Assembly: GCF_042668085.1 (NCBI RefSeq)
Contig: NZ_JBHVBO010000001.1
Coordinates: 16,387 to 80,386 of the forward strand
Origin: Isoptericola sp042668085
Lineage (GTDB): Bacteria; Actinomycetota; Actinomycetes; Actinomycetales; Cellulomonadaceae
Length of the DNA stretch: 64,000 nt
Reading direction: 5' to 3'
Below the pieces are notes generated by a model that did not search any database, was not told the DNA's origin, and saw nothing but the letters and a program-made list of their open reading frames with translations. The position numbers and the translations under genes are program-made. Shown one piece after another: positions 7,929 to 16,685 of this stretch; positions within the stretch are counted from its first letter, which is position 1; each line of letters starts with the position of its first letter.

Positions 7929-9377
7929 ATGACGGCAACGGACAAGAGCAGGTCGTATGACCTGGCAGTGATCGGGTCCGGTGGGGCGGCGTTCGCGGCC
8001 GCGATCCGCGCCACCACCCTGGGCAAGCGGGTGGTGATGATCGAGCGCGGCACCATCGGCGGTACCTGCGTGAACACCGGGTGTGTGCCCTCCAAAGCCC
8101 TGCTCGCGGCCGCCGAGGCCCGCCACGTCACACTCGACGCCGCCCGGTTCCCCGGTCTGCCACTCCCCGACGCCCCACCGGTCGACATGCCCGCCATGGT
8201 CGCCGGCAAGGACAAGCTCGTCGGATCGCTGCGCAGCGAGAAGTACGCGGCCCTGGCCGCCGAGTACGGGTGGGCCCTCCACCCCGGCGAGGCCACCTTC
8301 GTCGGCACACCGACTGAGCCGGCACTCCGCGTGACCGGCCCGGACGGCACGGCGGAAACCGTCCGGGCCGCGCACCACCTCATCGCTACCGGCTCCACGC
8401 CCTGGGCGCCGCCGGTCCCCGGCCTGCAGGAGGCCGGTTATCTGACCTCGACGACCGCGATGGAGCTGGACCACGTCCCGGAGTCGCTGCTGGTCATCGG
8501 CGGCGGCTACGTCGCCATGGAGCAGGCCCAGCTCTTCTCCCGCCTCGGTGCCCAGGTCACCATGCTCGTCCGCTCACGGCTGGCCTCCCACGAGGAACCC
8601 GAGGCCGCCACCGCCCTGGAAGAAATCCTCGCCGACGAAGGCATCGAGATCATCCGCGGCGCGGTGCCCACCGCGGTGCGCCGCGACCCGGCCACCGGCG
8701 AGGTCACGGTCACCGCCACCACCGCCGACGGCTCACACGAGCTCCGCGCGGCCGAGCTCCTCGTTGCCACCGGCCGCCGCCCGGTCACCGGCACGCTCGG
8801 CCTCGACACCATCGGCGTGCGCGCCGGCAAGCGCGGCGAGGTCATCATCGACAGCCACCTGCGCACCACGAACCCGCGGATCTGGGCCGCGGGTGACGTC
8901 ACCGCCCACCCGCAGTTCGTGTACGTCGCCGCGGCCCACGGCGCCCTGGTCGCCGACAACGCCCTCACCGGAGCCGGCCGGGAGGTCGACTACCGCCACC
9001 TGCCCCGGGTCGTGTTCACCAGCCCCGCCCTGGCCTCCGTCGGAATGACCGACCAGCAGGCCCGCACTGCCGGGATCCGCTGCGACAGCCGCGTCCTGCC
9101 CCTGGCGCACGTCCCGCGCGCCATCGTCAACCGTGACACCCGCGGGCTCATCAAGATCGTCACCGACGCCGACACCGGCCGCATCATCGGCATCACCGCC
9201 CTCGCCCAGGACGCCGGTGACCTCGCCGCCGCCGGCGTCTACATCCTCGAGGCCGGCATGACCACCGACCAGGTCGCCAACCTCTGGAGCCCCTACCTGA
9301 CCATGGCCGAAGGCCTCAAACTCACCGCCCAAACCTTCACCACCGACATCACCAAACTCTCCTGCTGCGCAGCATGA
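7929..9377 (+). CDS. merA: Mercury(II) reductase
   Basis: A flavoprotein that reduces Hg(II) to volatile Hg(0) with NADPH in the cytoplasm. The FAD-binding motif VIGSGGAAFAAAI is followed by the redox pair CVNTGC (Cys47 and Cys52). The NADPH motif is VIGGGYVAMEQAQ, and the protein ends in SCCAA, the vicinal Cys pair that delivers mercury to the active site and separates MerA from lipoamide dehydrogenases. The N-terminal NmerA domain is absent, as in many short actinobacterial forms (482 residues). GGGAGGA precedes ATG 7929. No merT, merP or merB gene is nearby, so mercury uptake must use other routes. Confidence 0.95.
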   Translation: MTATDKSRSYDLAVIGSGGAAFAAAIRATTLGKRVVMIERGTIGGTCVNTGCVPSKALLAAAEARHVTLDAARFPGLPLPDAPPVDMPAMVAGKDKLVGSLRSEKYAALAAEYGWALHPGEATFVGTPTEPALRVTGPDGTAETVRAAHHLIATGSTPWAPPVPGLQEAGYLTSTTAMELDHVPESLLVIGGGYVAMEQAQLFSRLGAQVTMLVRSRLASHEEPEAATALEEILADEGIEIIRGAVPTAVRRDPATGEVTVTATTADGSHELRAAELLVATGRRPVTGTLGLDTIGVRAGKRGEVIIDSHLRTTNPRIWAAGDVTAHPQFVYVAAAHGALVADNALTGAGREVDYRHLPRVVFTSPALASVGMTDQQARTAGIRCDSRVLPLAHVPRAIVNRDTRGLIKIVTDADTGRIIGITALAQDAGDLAAAGVYILEAGMTTDQVANLWSPYLTMAEGLKLTAQTFTTDITKLSCCAA

Positions 9378-9443
9378 ACCCGCACAGGGATCCCTATACC
9401 GGAGCGTCGAGCCTGGCGACCTCTCTCGTTCGCTTTGGCTCCG

Positions 9444-10040
9444 TCAGAGACCGAACGCTCCTCCGCTGACGAGGATGACGATGCCGAGGCCGATCAGGAC
9501 GATGGGGAACAGGATGTGTTCCCAGCGCTCGAGGACTTCAGCGATCGGCGGCCGGGTGGCAACGAACTTGGCGACTACGACCAGGACCGCGACGAGCGCG
9601 AGGAAGACGAGGCAGTAGGCGACCACTGCGATGGGTTCCACGCTGAGGAAGACGGGGACATAGACGCCGATGTTGTCTCCGCCGTTGGCGAAGGTGACTC
9701 CTGCGACGGTCCACGCGCTGACCTTCGTGCCCGTGACCTTGGCGTCATCGTCGTCATCGTCTCCGCGCCAGGCTTGCCATGCAGCCCAGAGACCGAGGGC
9801 CAGGGGGATGAGCCCGAAGTACGGGATAGCTGCTGAGGGCAGGAATGCTCCGGCTCCGATAGTCACCAGCACAGCGGCACCGAGGATGCAGGCGAACCCC
9901 ACGTACTGGCCGACCAAGATGCGGGTGGTCGTCCCGCGTTGGCCCGCGCCGCGGGCGAAGAACAAGGAGAGCACGATGATGTCGTCGATGTTGGTCGCGA
10001 TGAACAGGCCGATTGCCTGCAGGACCGCAGCCAGGATCAC
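9444..10040 (-). CDS. cadD: CadD-family cadmium resistance transporter
   Basis: An integral membrane protein thought to export cadmium. About five or six hydrophobic helices are visible, with the family signatures FIATNIDDIIVLSLFF in helix 1 and FANGGDNIGVYVP in the second half. An acidic cytosolic loop (DDDDDD) lies between the halves. At 198 residues it has the normal length. The GTG at 10040 overlaps the stop of the upstream regulator (GTGA), so the two are translated together. It is convergent with merA. Confidence 0.92.
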   Translation of the reverse strand: MILAAVLQAIGLFIATNIDDIIVLSLFFARGAGQRGTTTRILVGQYVGFACILGAAVLVTIGAGAFLPSAAIPYFGLIPLALGLWAAWQAWRGDDDDDDAKVTGTKVSAWTVAGVTFANGGDNIGVYVPVFLSVEPIAVVAYCLVFLALVAVLVVVAKFVATRPPIAEVLERWEHILFPIVLIGLGIVILVSGGAFGL

Positions 10041-10396
10041 GCGCCCGCCTCTGCTGCGTCGCATCCGTGCACCGAGCAGGCAGGATCGATGCACGGGGCG
10101 TTCTCGTCAACCGCGAGGGTGACGTCAACCAGGGCGGTCAGCGCCTGCGTCAGGTGGGGATCGGCGATCTCGTAGCGCGTCTTGCGGCCCTCGGGTTCGG
10201 CAGCAACGATGCCGCAGTCGCGCAGGCACGCCAGATGATTGGACACGTTGGAGCGTGTGAGGTCCAGATCGCGGGCCAGCTCTGCCGGGTAGGCCGGCCG
10301 GTCGAGCAGCGTCAGGATGATCCGGGACCTGGTCGGGTCGGCCAGCGCGCGGCCCAACCGGTTCATCACGTCCAGGCGAGAAGCAATGGTCAGCAT
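10037..10396 (-). CDS. cmtR: ArsR-family cadmium/lead sensor, CmtR-like
   Basis: A winged-helix repressor released by Cd(II) or Pb(II). The LGRALADPTRSRI start, the recognition helix LTRSNVSNHLACLRDCG and the LAVD segment closely follow mycobacterial CmtR. The two Cys in ACLRDC and the C-terminal Cys (APCIDPAC) are the expected metal ligands. It is co-transcribed with cadD, which it should control, and an inverted repeat lies directly before its start codon. Confidence 0.92.
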   Translation of the reverse strand: MLTIASRLDVMNRLGRALADPTRSRIILTLLDRPAYPAELARDLDLTRSNVSNHLACLRDCGIVAAEPEGRKTRYEIADPHLTQALTALVDVTLAVDENAPCIDPACSVHGCDAAEAGA

Positions 10397-10397
10397 G

Positions 10398-10414
10398 CGC
10401 TGAACTATACAGCG
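10398..10414 (-). promoter_or_regulatory. Probable CmtR operator over the -10 region
   Basis: Perfect 5-bp arms CGCTG and CAGCG flank TATAGTT, which can serve as the -10 box reading leftward. The site begins one base before the cmtR start codon, so a bound repressor would block the promoter of cmtR-cadD, and the transcript would be nearly leaderless. Confidence 0.6.
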
Positions 10415-10884
10415 AGGACTGAAGTGGTTTTACGCAGCCCGGAGTCGCTAAGCGTGCGAACGAGGCTGTGTCAGTTGGGGATCGACCCACGGGACGATTC
10501 GCCCGATCATCAGGGAACTCACGAAGCGGCGACAGAACCCCGCCACATAACGGCCAAGGCCACACTCGAGGCGCCGTCGACACGCCGCTCAGAAACCTGG
10601 TTCAAAACCCCTGCTGGTTCAGAACGGTGGATGAGCGTTCTTGCTTCGGTCCCGAACGCGGACTGCCAGCGTGCCCCGAATCTGCGCTGACACCCAGGTG
10701 TGCGGTCGTCACCGGCCACGTCCGCCGATCGCGCGAAGCCCCTGCCGTGCTGGAGGGCGGCCGGCAGGTGTCCGCGGCTTGTCGACTCGCGGGTACTGGC
10801 GAGGGCGTTCACACCTCTGGCACCCGAGGCTGACAGAGTCCGCTGAAGCCCACGAGCTGGCGCGGTTGCGGCATCATTCCGTCC
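10415..10884. other. Gene-free stretch between cmtR and the next gene
   Basis: About 470 bases with no recognisable gene on either strand; the frames present are out of character in codon use. It may be a scar between modules of the element. Confidence 0.45.
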
Positions 10885-11343
10885 ATGACGAGCGCCGGTG
10901 GCGAACTGCCCAACGATCGCGTGACGACCGAGCTTCGCCGTCTGGCGTCCACGCTGCGCAGCGACTTGGCCACCAGCGCTGAGGTGTCTCGGCCCACCGT
11001 CGACGGTGACGTCGAAGGCTTCTCCGTGCGACCTGCGAGGGACGGCGCGCTGGAGGTCTTCCTCATGCACGACACGGACGGCATCATCGTCGGGCTTGAG
11101 GGATGCCCGGGGTGGCAGCTGCCGCGGACGCCGTCGAGCGTGGACGTGGTCCGAGCGATCGTCGATGCGGTGGTGGCAGGCAAGGTCGAGGTCGGAACTG
11201 GGCGGAAGGTGCGCTCGTACCGGGTCGTGCTGCCTGATGGGACAGTCATGGAGGACGGCGCGAAGGGCGTGCTTGCTTCGCTTCTCGAGATGCCGTGGAA
11301 GCCCCGCATGCATTGGGCCAGCGCGAAGGCGTACACCGACTGA
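10885..11343 (+). CDS. Conserved-looking hypothetical protein
   Basis: I do not recognise this 152-residue protein. It appears soluble and mixed alpha/beta, with no signal peptide or membrane segment. The first 50 residues are helical and charged; the rest looks like a small beta-rich domain (VFLMHDTDGIIVGLEG and YRVVLPDGTVMEDG). Codon use fits the neighbours. It lies 80 bases upstream of the relaxase gene on the same strand and may share its transcript. Confidence 0.6.
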   Translation: MTSAGGELPNDRVTTELRRLASTLRSDLATSAEVSRPTVDGDVEGFSVRPARDGALEVFLMHDTDGIIVGLEGCPGWQLPRTPSSVDVVRAIVDAVVAGKVEVGTGRKVRSYRVVLPDGTVMEDGAKGVLASLLEMPWKPRMHWASAKAYTD

Positions 11344-11423
11344 CGCCGGCGGCCGACCGCCCCCGATCGGCGCTGTGATCCCGGTGCTGATCGTCCGTGG
11401 AGTCCGCCGCACACCTGTCAGGT

Positions 11424-14400
11424 GTGACGGTCTCACTGCGGGTGATCTCGGCTGGGCAGGGCTACGCGTACCTGCTGCGGTCAGTCGTGACCGGCGACGG
11501 GAACGCTCCGCAGGCGTCGGCGTTCACGCGGTACTTCACGGAGGCGGGTACACCGCCCGGCGTGTGGATGGGGCGCGGGGTCGAGCACCTCGGCGGCGGC
11601 GCACTGGCGCCGGGGATGACGGTGACGCCGGCGCAGCTGCAGGCGCTGCTGGGTCATGGCGCAGATCCGGTCTCCGGTGAGCCGCTGGGCCGACCGTTCC
11701 GCCAGTACCCGACGGCAAGAGATCGGACCGCGCGCCGGGTTCAGGGCGTCGATCGGTCGCTGCCGGCGGCCCAGTTCGACGCCGAGGTGGCGCGGATCCA
11801 GGCACGGGAGGCAGCGCGTGGTTCGCAGACCGCGACGGCGGGGTTCGATCTGACGTTCTCGGCGCCGAAGTCGGTGTCGGTGCTGTGGGGGTTGGCGGAC
11901 GCGACGACGCAGGAGCTGATCGTGGCGGCGCATCACGACGCCGTCGGGCAGGTGCTGGACTTCCTGGAGCGGGAGGTCGCGGCCACACGGACGGGTCATG
12001 GGGGTGTGGCGCAGGTCCCGGTGGTGGGGGTGGCGGCGACGGCGTACGACCACTGGGGCTCGCGGGCGCACGATCCGCAGCTGCACACGCACTTGGTGAT
12101 CTCGAACAAGGTCAGGGCCGCGCACGACGGGCAGTGGCGCACGCTGGACTCGCGCGCTCTGCACCATGCCGTCGTCGCGTTGTCGGAGCATTACAACGCC
12201 GTGCTGGCCGACCGGCTCACGAACGCGTTCGGGGTCGGGTGGGAGCGGCGTGACCGGGGCCCTGACCGGTCGACGCAGTGGGAGATCGCCGGTGTCCCTG
12301 ACGAGCTGCTGGCGGAGTTCTCCTCCCGGTCTCGGGACATCGATGTCGCCACTGGTCGACTCATCGCCGACTACGCGGCAGCGCATGGCCGGCGGCCCTC
12401 GCCGCGGGCGATCGTGAAGCTGCGCGCCCAGGCGACCCTCGCCACGCGGCCGGAGAAGTCCATCCACTCCTTGGCGGACCTGACTGCCGGCTGGCGACGT
12501 CGGGCAGAACGCCTGATGCGGTGTGATCCGATCGAGTGGGCGCGCGACCGGACCGTCGGAGGAACCGCCCGGTCCCTCACTGCCGATGCCGTGCCTGTCG
12601 ACGTCGTCGAGCAGGTCGCGGCCGAGGTGGTGGCGAAGGTCTCGCAGAAGCGGTCGACGTGGCAGCACTGGAACCTGTGGGCGGAAGCCTCGCGCCGCAC
12701 GATGCATCTGCGATTCGCCACGGCGGAGGATCGCGAGCAGGTCGTCGCCATGATCACCGACGCCGCCACTCGCCGATCCGTCCAGCTCACGCCCGCCGAG
12801 CTCGCCAGCACTCCGGCGGCGATGTGCCGACCCGATGGGACGAGCACCCTGCGCCCGCGGCACTGCGAGAAGTTCACGAGCCATGAGCTGCTCGAGAGGG
12901 AGGACAGGCTCCTGCACCTGGCCGATGCCACGGGCGGGCCGGTCGTCGCCCGGACGACGGCGTCGTGCGTCGTCTCCGGCCGCACGCCCGACGGCGTCCG
13001 GCTCGACGCCGAGCAGGCTCGCGCCGTCGCGCAGCTGCTCACCTCAGGAAGGCGCCTGGACCTGCTCGTCGGCCCGGCGGGCACGGGCAAGACGACGGCG
13101 ATGCGCGCGCTGGCCGCCGGCTGGATCGCCACGCACGGTCAGGGGAGCGTGGTGGGGATGGCACCATCGGCAGCAGCCGCGCAGGTGCTCGCCCACGACC
13201 TGCGGATCCCGTGCGACAACACCGCGAAGTGGATCTACGACCACCGCCGCGGTCGCACAGACTTTGCACCGGGTCAGCTGGTGATCCTCGACGAAGCGAC
13301 ACTCGCGTCTACCCGAGCCCTGGACACGATCACGGCCCGTGCCGCGCGGGTCGGCGCCAAGGTCGTGCTCGTCGGCGATCCGGCCCAGCTGCAGTCCGTC
13401 GATGCCGGCGGCGCCTTCGCCATGCTGGTCGCGGCACGTGGCGAGGACGCGCCGCGGCTGACCGAGGTGCACCGGTTCGTCCAGGACTGGGAGAAGGCCG
13501 CCTCGCTGGGGTTGCGCGACGGTGACCCCACAGTCATCGACGAGTACGAGGCGCACGGCCGACTCCGCGAAGGCAGCACCGACGAGATGGTCGACGCCGC
13601 CTACGCCGCCTGGCGACACGACGTCGATGCCGGACGGCCGAGCATCCTGGTCACGGAGACCTCTGAGACTGTCCGGCAGCTCAACGACCGCGCCCGCGCC
13701 GAACGCATCGGCCTCGGGCTGACCTCCGCCGGACGCGACGTCGCGCTGAATGACGACACCCGCGTGTCAGCAGGCGACGTGGTCATCACGCGCCGTAACG
13801 ACCGCCGCCTACGCACCGGCCCAACGGGCTGGGTCCGCAACGGCGACCGCTGGACGGTGACCCACGTGCGTCTGGACGGCGGCCTCGACGTCCGTCCCGA
13901 GGGCCGACGGCGGGGGAGCGTGTTCCTGCCCGCGGGCTACGTGGCAGAGCATGTCGACCTCGGCTACGCGGTCACGGCCCACCGCGCCCAGGGAATGACC
14001 GTCGACACCGCGCACGTCGTCGTCTCGTCGTCCACCACCCGCGAGGACCTCTACGTGTCCATGACCCGAGGCCGCCACGCGAACACCGCCTACGTGGCGC
14101 TCGACAGGCCCGACCCGCTGCACGCCGCCCCGCCGGAGCCGGACGTGACCGCACCCAGCGTCCTGTTCGGCGTCCTGAACCACAGCGGCGCCGAGATCTC
14201 AGCACACCAGGCGACCGAGAGCGAGCAGAACCGGTGGGCCGGCATCGCCCAGCTCGCCGCCGAGTACGAGACCATCGCCACCGCCGCGCAACGAGACCGC
14301 TGGACCCGGCTCGTGCGTCGTGTGCTCCGCGAAGCCGGCGAGATTGCGCAGGATGAGGTCGACCAGACGGTCCGGTCTGAGGCGTGCGGCGTCCTGATGG

Positions 14401-14966
14401 CCGAACTGCGTCGCGCCGAGGCATATGGCCATGACGTCGACAGCCTTCTGCCCCTCCTGGCCGGTCAGCGAAGTCTGCTCGACGCCGACGACCTCGCGGC
14501 CGTCCTCACCTCGCGCCTGGCCCGCGCCACCGTCCGGCCGGCCAGAGAGGCGAGGCCCGACCTCATCGCGGGCCTCATCCCAGCAGCCCGCGGGCCGCTT
14601 CCCGTAGACGTCGCCTCGTCGCTCGATGAACGCCGCAGACTTATCGAAACCCAGACACACATGCTCGCCGCGACGGCCCTTCATGACCGCGAACCGTGGG
14701 TGCGCCACGTCGGAACTCCTCCTCGCGGGCCACAGGAGCGCGCGCGCTGGCTTGCCGAGGCCAGGATCATCGCCTTCTATCGCGACCGCTACTTCATCGG
14801 CGGGCCGCAAACATTGGGCCCTCCACCTAAGTCCCTGGTGCAAGAACGCGAACGGCGCCTCGCGGCAAGTGCCGTCGAACGCCTCGCTCGGTCGCTCGGA
14901 AAGGAGTCCGGCACGGCTTCCCGTGGCTCACGTCGCACCTCCGACGCTGGGCTTCGGCGCGGCTGA
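11424..14966 (+). CDS. MobF-family relaxase-helicase (TraA/TrwC-like)
   Basis: Nicks the transfer origin, stays bound to the strand and unwinds it during conjugation. The N-terminal TrwC relaxase domain starts SLRVISAGQGYAYLL (candidate catalytic Tyr at residues 14 and 16) and has the metal-binding HDPQLHTHL triad near residue 215. The C-terminal half is a RecD-like helicase with Walker A GPAGTGKT (about 549), Walker B VILDEATL, GDPAQLQSV and the late motif YAVTAHRAQGMTVD. GTG 11424 is preferred because homologues begin near here; GTG 11397 is possible. At 1180 residues it is complete. No coupling protein or oriT was identified next to it. Confidence 0.93.
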   Translation: MTVSLRVISAGQGYAYLLRSVVTGDGNAPQASAFTRYFTEAGTPPGVWMGRGVEHLGGGALAPGMTVTPAQLQALLGHGADPVSGEPLGRPFRQYPTARDRTARRVQGVDRSLPAAQFDAEVARIQAREAARGSQTATAGFDLTFSAPKSVSVLWGLADATTQELIVAAHHDAVGQVLDFLEREVAATRTGHGGVAQVPVVGVAATAYDHWGSRAHDPQLHTHLVISNKVRAAHDGQWRTLDSRALHHAVVALSEHYNAVLADRLTNAFGVGWERRDRGPDRSTQWEIAGVPDELLAEFSSRSRDIDVATGRLIADYAAAHGRRPSPRAIVKLRAQATLATRPEKSIHSLADLTAGWRRRAERLMRCDPIEWARDRTVGGTARSLTADAVPVDVVEQVAAEVVAKVSQKRSTWQHWNLWAEASRRTMHLRFATAEDREQVVAMITDAATRRSVQLTPAELASTPAAMCRPDGTSTLRPRHCEKFTSHELLEREDRLLHLADATGGPVVARTTASCVVSGRTPDGVRLDAEQARAVAQLLTSGRRLDLLVGPAGTGKTTAMRALAAGWIATHGQGSVVGMAPSAAAAQVLAHDLRIPCDNTAKWIYDHRRGRTDFAPGQLVILDEATLASTRALDTITARAARVGAKVVLVGDPAQLQSVDAGGAFAMLVAARGEDAPRLTEVHRFVQDWEKAASLGLRDGDPTVIDEYEAHGRLREGSTDEMVDAAYAAWRHDVDAGRPSILVTETSETVRQLNDRARAERIGLGLTSAGRDVALNDDTRVSAGDVVITRRNDRRLRTGPTGWVRNGDRWTVTHVRLDGGLDVRPEGRRRGSVFLPAGYVAEHVDLGYAVTAHRAQGMTVDTAHVVVSSSTTREDLYVSMTRGRHANTAYVALDRPDPLHAAPPEPDVTAPSVLFGVLNHSGAEISAHQATESEQNRWAGIAQLAAEYETIATAAQRDRWTRLVRRVLREAGEIAQDEVDQTVRSEACGVLMAELRRAEAYGHDVDSLLPLLAGQRSLLDADDLAAVLTSRLARATVRPAREARPDLIAGLIPAARGPLPVDVASSLDERRRLIETQTHMLAATALHDREPWVRHVGTPPRGPQERARWLAEARIIAFYRDRYFIGGPQTLGPPPKSLVQERERRLAASAVERLARSLGKESGTASRGSRRTSDAGLRRG

Positions 14967-15118
14967 CCCGTGCCAGAGGGCGGTTGCCGCATGGGCAAGG
15001 CATGTGATGGGGGCTAGCCTCAGCGTGTGATCGCCCAGCAGCCGCACCCGCGGACCCGTGCGGGGGGCCCAGTCGCACAGCGCACGCCTCGTCCTGCTCA
15101 GGGAGGTGGCGAGTTCTG

Positions 15119-15706
15119 ATGCGGGGACCACGACGTCGGAACAGAGCATCATCGCGTGCGATGTCCCCGCAGTCGCCCAATGTTGACCCTACGTCCAGCG
15201 AAGCGGCCGCGGTCGAGACGGCTTGGAGGATCCACGACAAGACGGCGGGTGCCACTGGGGCGGTCGATTCGAAGGCCGCCTTCCTCTTCACGGTCCAGTC
15301 GGCCGCACTCGTCGTGGTCGTTACGCTGAGCGACCAGGGTCGCGTTCTCTCGCGCACCGGGACCCCTTGGGAGAACATGCTTCTCCTTGCCGGCATGCTC
15401 CTGCTGCTCATCGGGGCGTTGCTCTCGGCCACGATCGTTGTGCCGAGGCTACGCTTCCGCGCGGTGCGCCGACGCGCCGACGAGTGGAAGACCAACACCG
15501 TCTACTTCGGCCACCTGCGGCACTGGGACCCTCCGGAGCTTGAGGCGGCCCTGCGCGACAAGCCGGTTCTACCGATGCTCGCAGAGCAGCTTGTCCATAT
15601 GAGCAAGATCGCGTGGCGCAAGCATGTCGCCGCGATCGTCTCCCTGTGGGTAACGCTCGCGGGACTTGCAAGTGTCGCCTGGTGCACTGCGCTCGTCTTG
15701 TACTAA
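15119..15706 (+). CDS. pycTM: Pycsar effector-like membrane protein (PycTM type)
   Basis: A membrane protein of the family that serves as cell-killing effector in Pycsar anti-phage systems, where a cyclic pyrimidine nucleotide triggers membrane damage. Two helices (about 57-75 and 89-112), a soluble region with NTVYFGHLRHW and LAEQLVHMSKIAWRKH, and a third helix at the C-terminus match the family layout; the D-x-KAA motif before helix 1 is also typical. The ATG at 15119 has GGAGG upstream at a long spacing; ATG 15161 is an alternative. It sits 56 bases before the cyclase gene on the same strand. Family assignment is from sequence pattern; killing activity is inferred. Confidence 0.8.
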   Translation: MRGPRRRNRASSRAMSPQSPNVDPTSSEAAAVETAWRIHDKTAGATGAVDSKAAFLFTVQSAALVVVVTLSDQGRVLSRTGTPWENMLLLAGMLLLLIGALLSATIVVPRLRFRAVRRRADEWKTNTVYFGHLRHWDPPELEAALRDKPVLPMLAEQLVHMSKIAWRKHVAAIVSLWVTLAGLASVAWCTALVLY

Positions 15707-15761
15707 GCCGATGGCCGGTCGTGTCGGACGCCGCCTGTACCTTCGCTGCCAAGGAGGACAC

Positions 15762-16685
15762 ATGGAACTGGACACCCTGCTCGACATCCTGGAGTCATCG
15801 GTCCGGGAGACACTCAAGACGAAGCCCGATGTCGATCAGAAGGCTGACCCGTCCCTCGAAGATATCCCCGGGCAAGGCTCGGGTCGCTGGCTGAAGATCC
15901 CCGAGCTCGTAGCGGTCGTGTTTGATCTCAAGAGCTCGACCCAGCTCGGCACAGGCCGCCACGACACCTCGACAGCACGGGTCTACAAGACGGCCGTTGA
16001 GTCGGCCGTGCAGATCCTCAACGAGTTCGACGCTCAGTTCATCGACATTCAAGGCGACGGCGGCTTTGGACTGTTTTGGGGTGAACTGTCATACGAGCGG
16101 GCTCTTTGCGCGGGGGTCACCATCCGCACGTTCAGCGACGAACTCGTGCGGCAGTACGAGGCCAAGTTCACGACAGGCGAGTTCCCAGATACGGGCTTCA
16201 AGGTCGGGATCGCGTGCGGGCGTGTGCTCGTGAAGCACCTCGGCACGCCGCGCAACGACGACGAGCAGGAACCAGTTTGGGCGGGTCGTCCCGTGAACTT
16301 CGCCGCAAAGGCGGCCCAGGCGGCGGACCGCAACGAGGTCATCATCACCGGGTCGGTCTGGGACCACTTCGAGAAGAACGACTATGTCGCGTTCTCCTGC
16401 GGATGTGGCGGAGCGCCGTCGGATGGTCTCTGGGAGGACTTCACAATCGCGAAGGTCGACGGGTCTGAGGGATTCGGGCGTCGTCTCGAAGCGGGTTGGT
16501 GCGACAAGTGTGGACCTTCGTACTGCGAAGCGATCCGAACCGGCGCGAAGAAGCGTGACGACATCCCAGATTCGGTGCGTAAAGCGCTCGCGATGACCGC
16601 CATGCGGGAGGCAGTCGCGAAGAAAGCCCAGGCGGACCGGGCGCATCGGCGAAACCTCAACGCGCTGCGGTCCAAGCTTCACTAG
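15762..16685 (+). CDS. pycC: Class III nucleotide cyclase, likely Pycsar cyclase PycC
   Basis: Probably makes a cyclic nucleotide (cCMP or cUMP in known Pycsar systems) on phage infection. The cyclase domain shows both metal-binding Asp residues, in VVFDLKSST (Asp55) and IDIQGDGGFGLFWG (Asp99), followed by WAGRPVNFAAKAA, the segment that positions base and phosphate. The C-terminal part has a Cys cluster (FSCGCGG and WCDKCGPSYC, residues 213-255) that could bind zinc, and a basic helical tail. AAGGAGG precedes ATG 15762. Pairing with a PycTM-like gene and the absence of sensor or membrane domains favour defence over ordinary cAMP signalling. Substrate is not decided by sequence alone. Confidence 0.82.
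   Translation: MELDTLLDILESSVRETLKTKPDVDQKADPSLEDIPGQGSGRWLKIPELVAVVFDLKSSTQLGTGRHDTSTARVYKTAVESAVQILNEFDAQFIDIQGDGGFGLFWGELSYERALCAGVTIRTFSDELVRQYEAKFTTGEFPDTGFKVGIACGRVLVKHLGTPRNDDEQEPVWAGRPVNFAAKAAQAADRNEVIITGSVWDHFEKNDYVAFSCGCGGAPSDGLWEDFTIAKVDGSEGFGRRLEAGWCDKCGPSYCEAIRTGAKKRDDIPDSVRKALAMTAMREAVAKKAQADRAHRRNLNALRSKLH

Noticed and set aside
15762..16685. Ordinary adenylate cyclase for cAMP signalling
   Set aside because: It has no HAMP, membrane or sensor domain, and it is paired with a Pycsar-type effector on a mobile element; kept only as the alternative reading.
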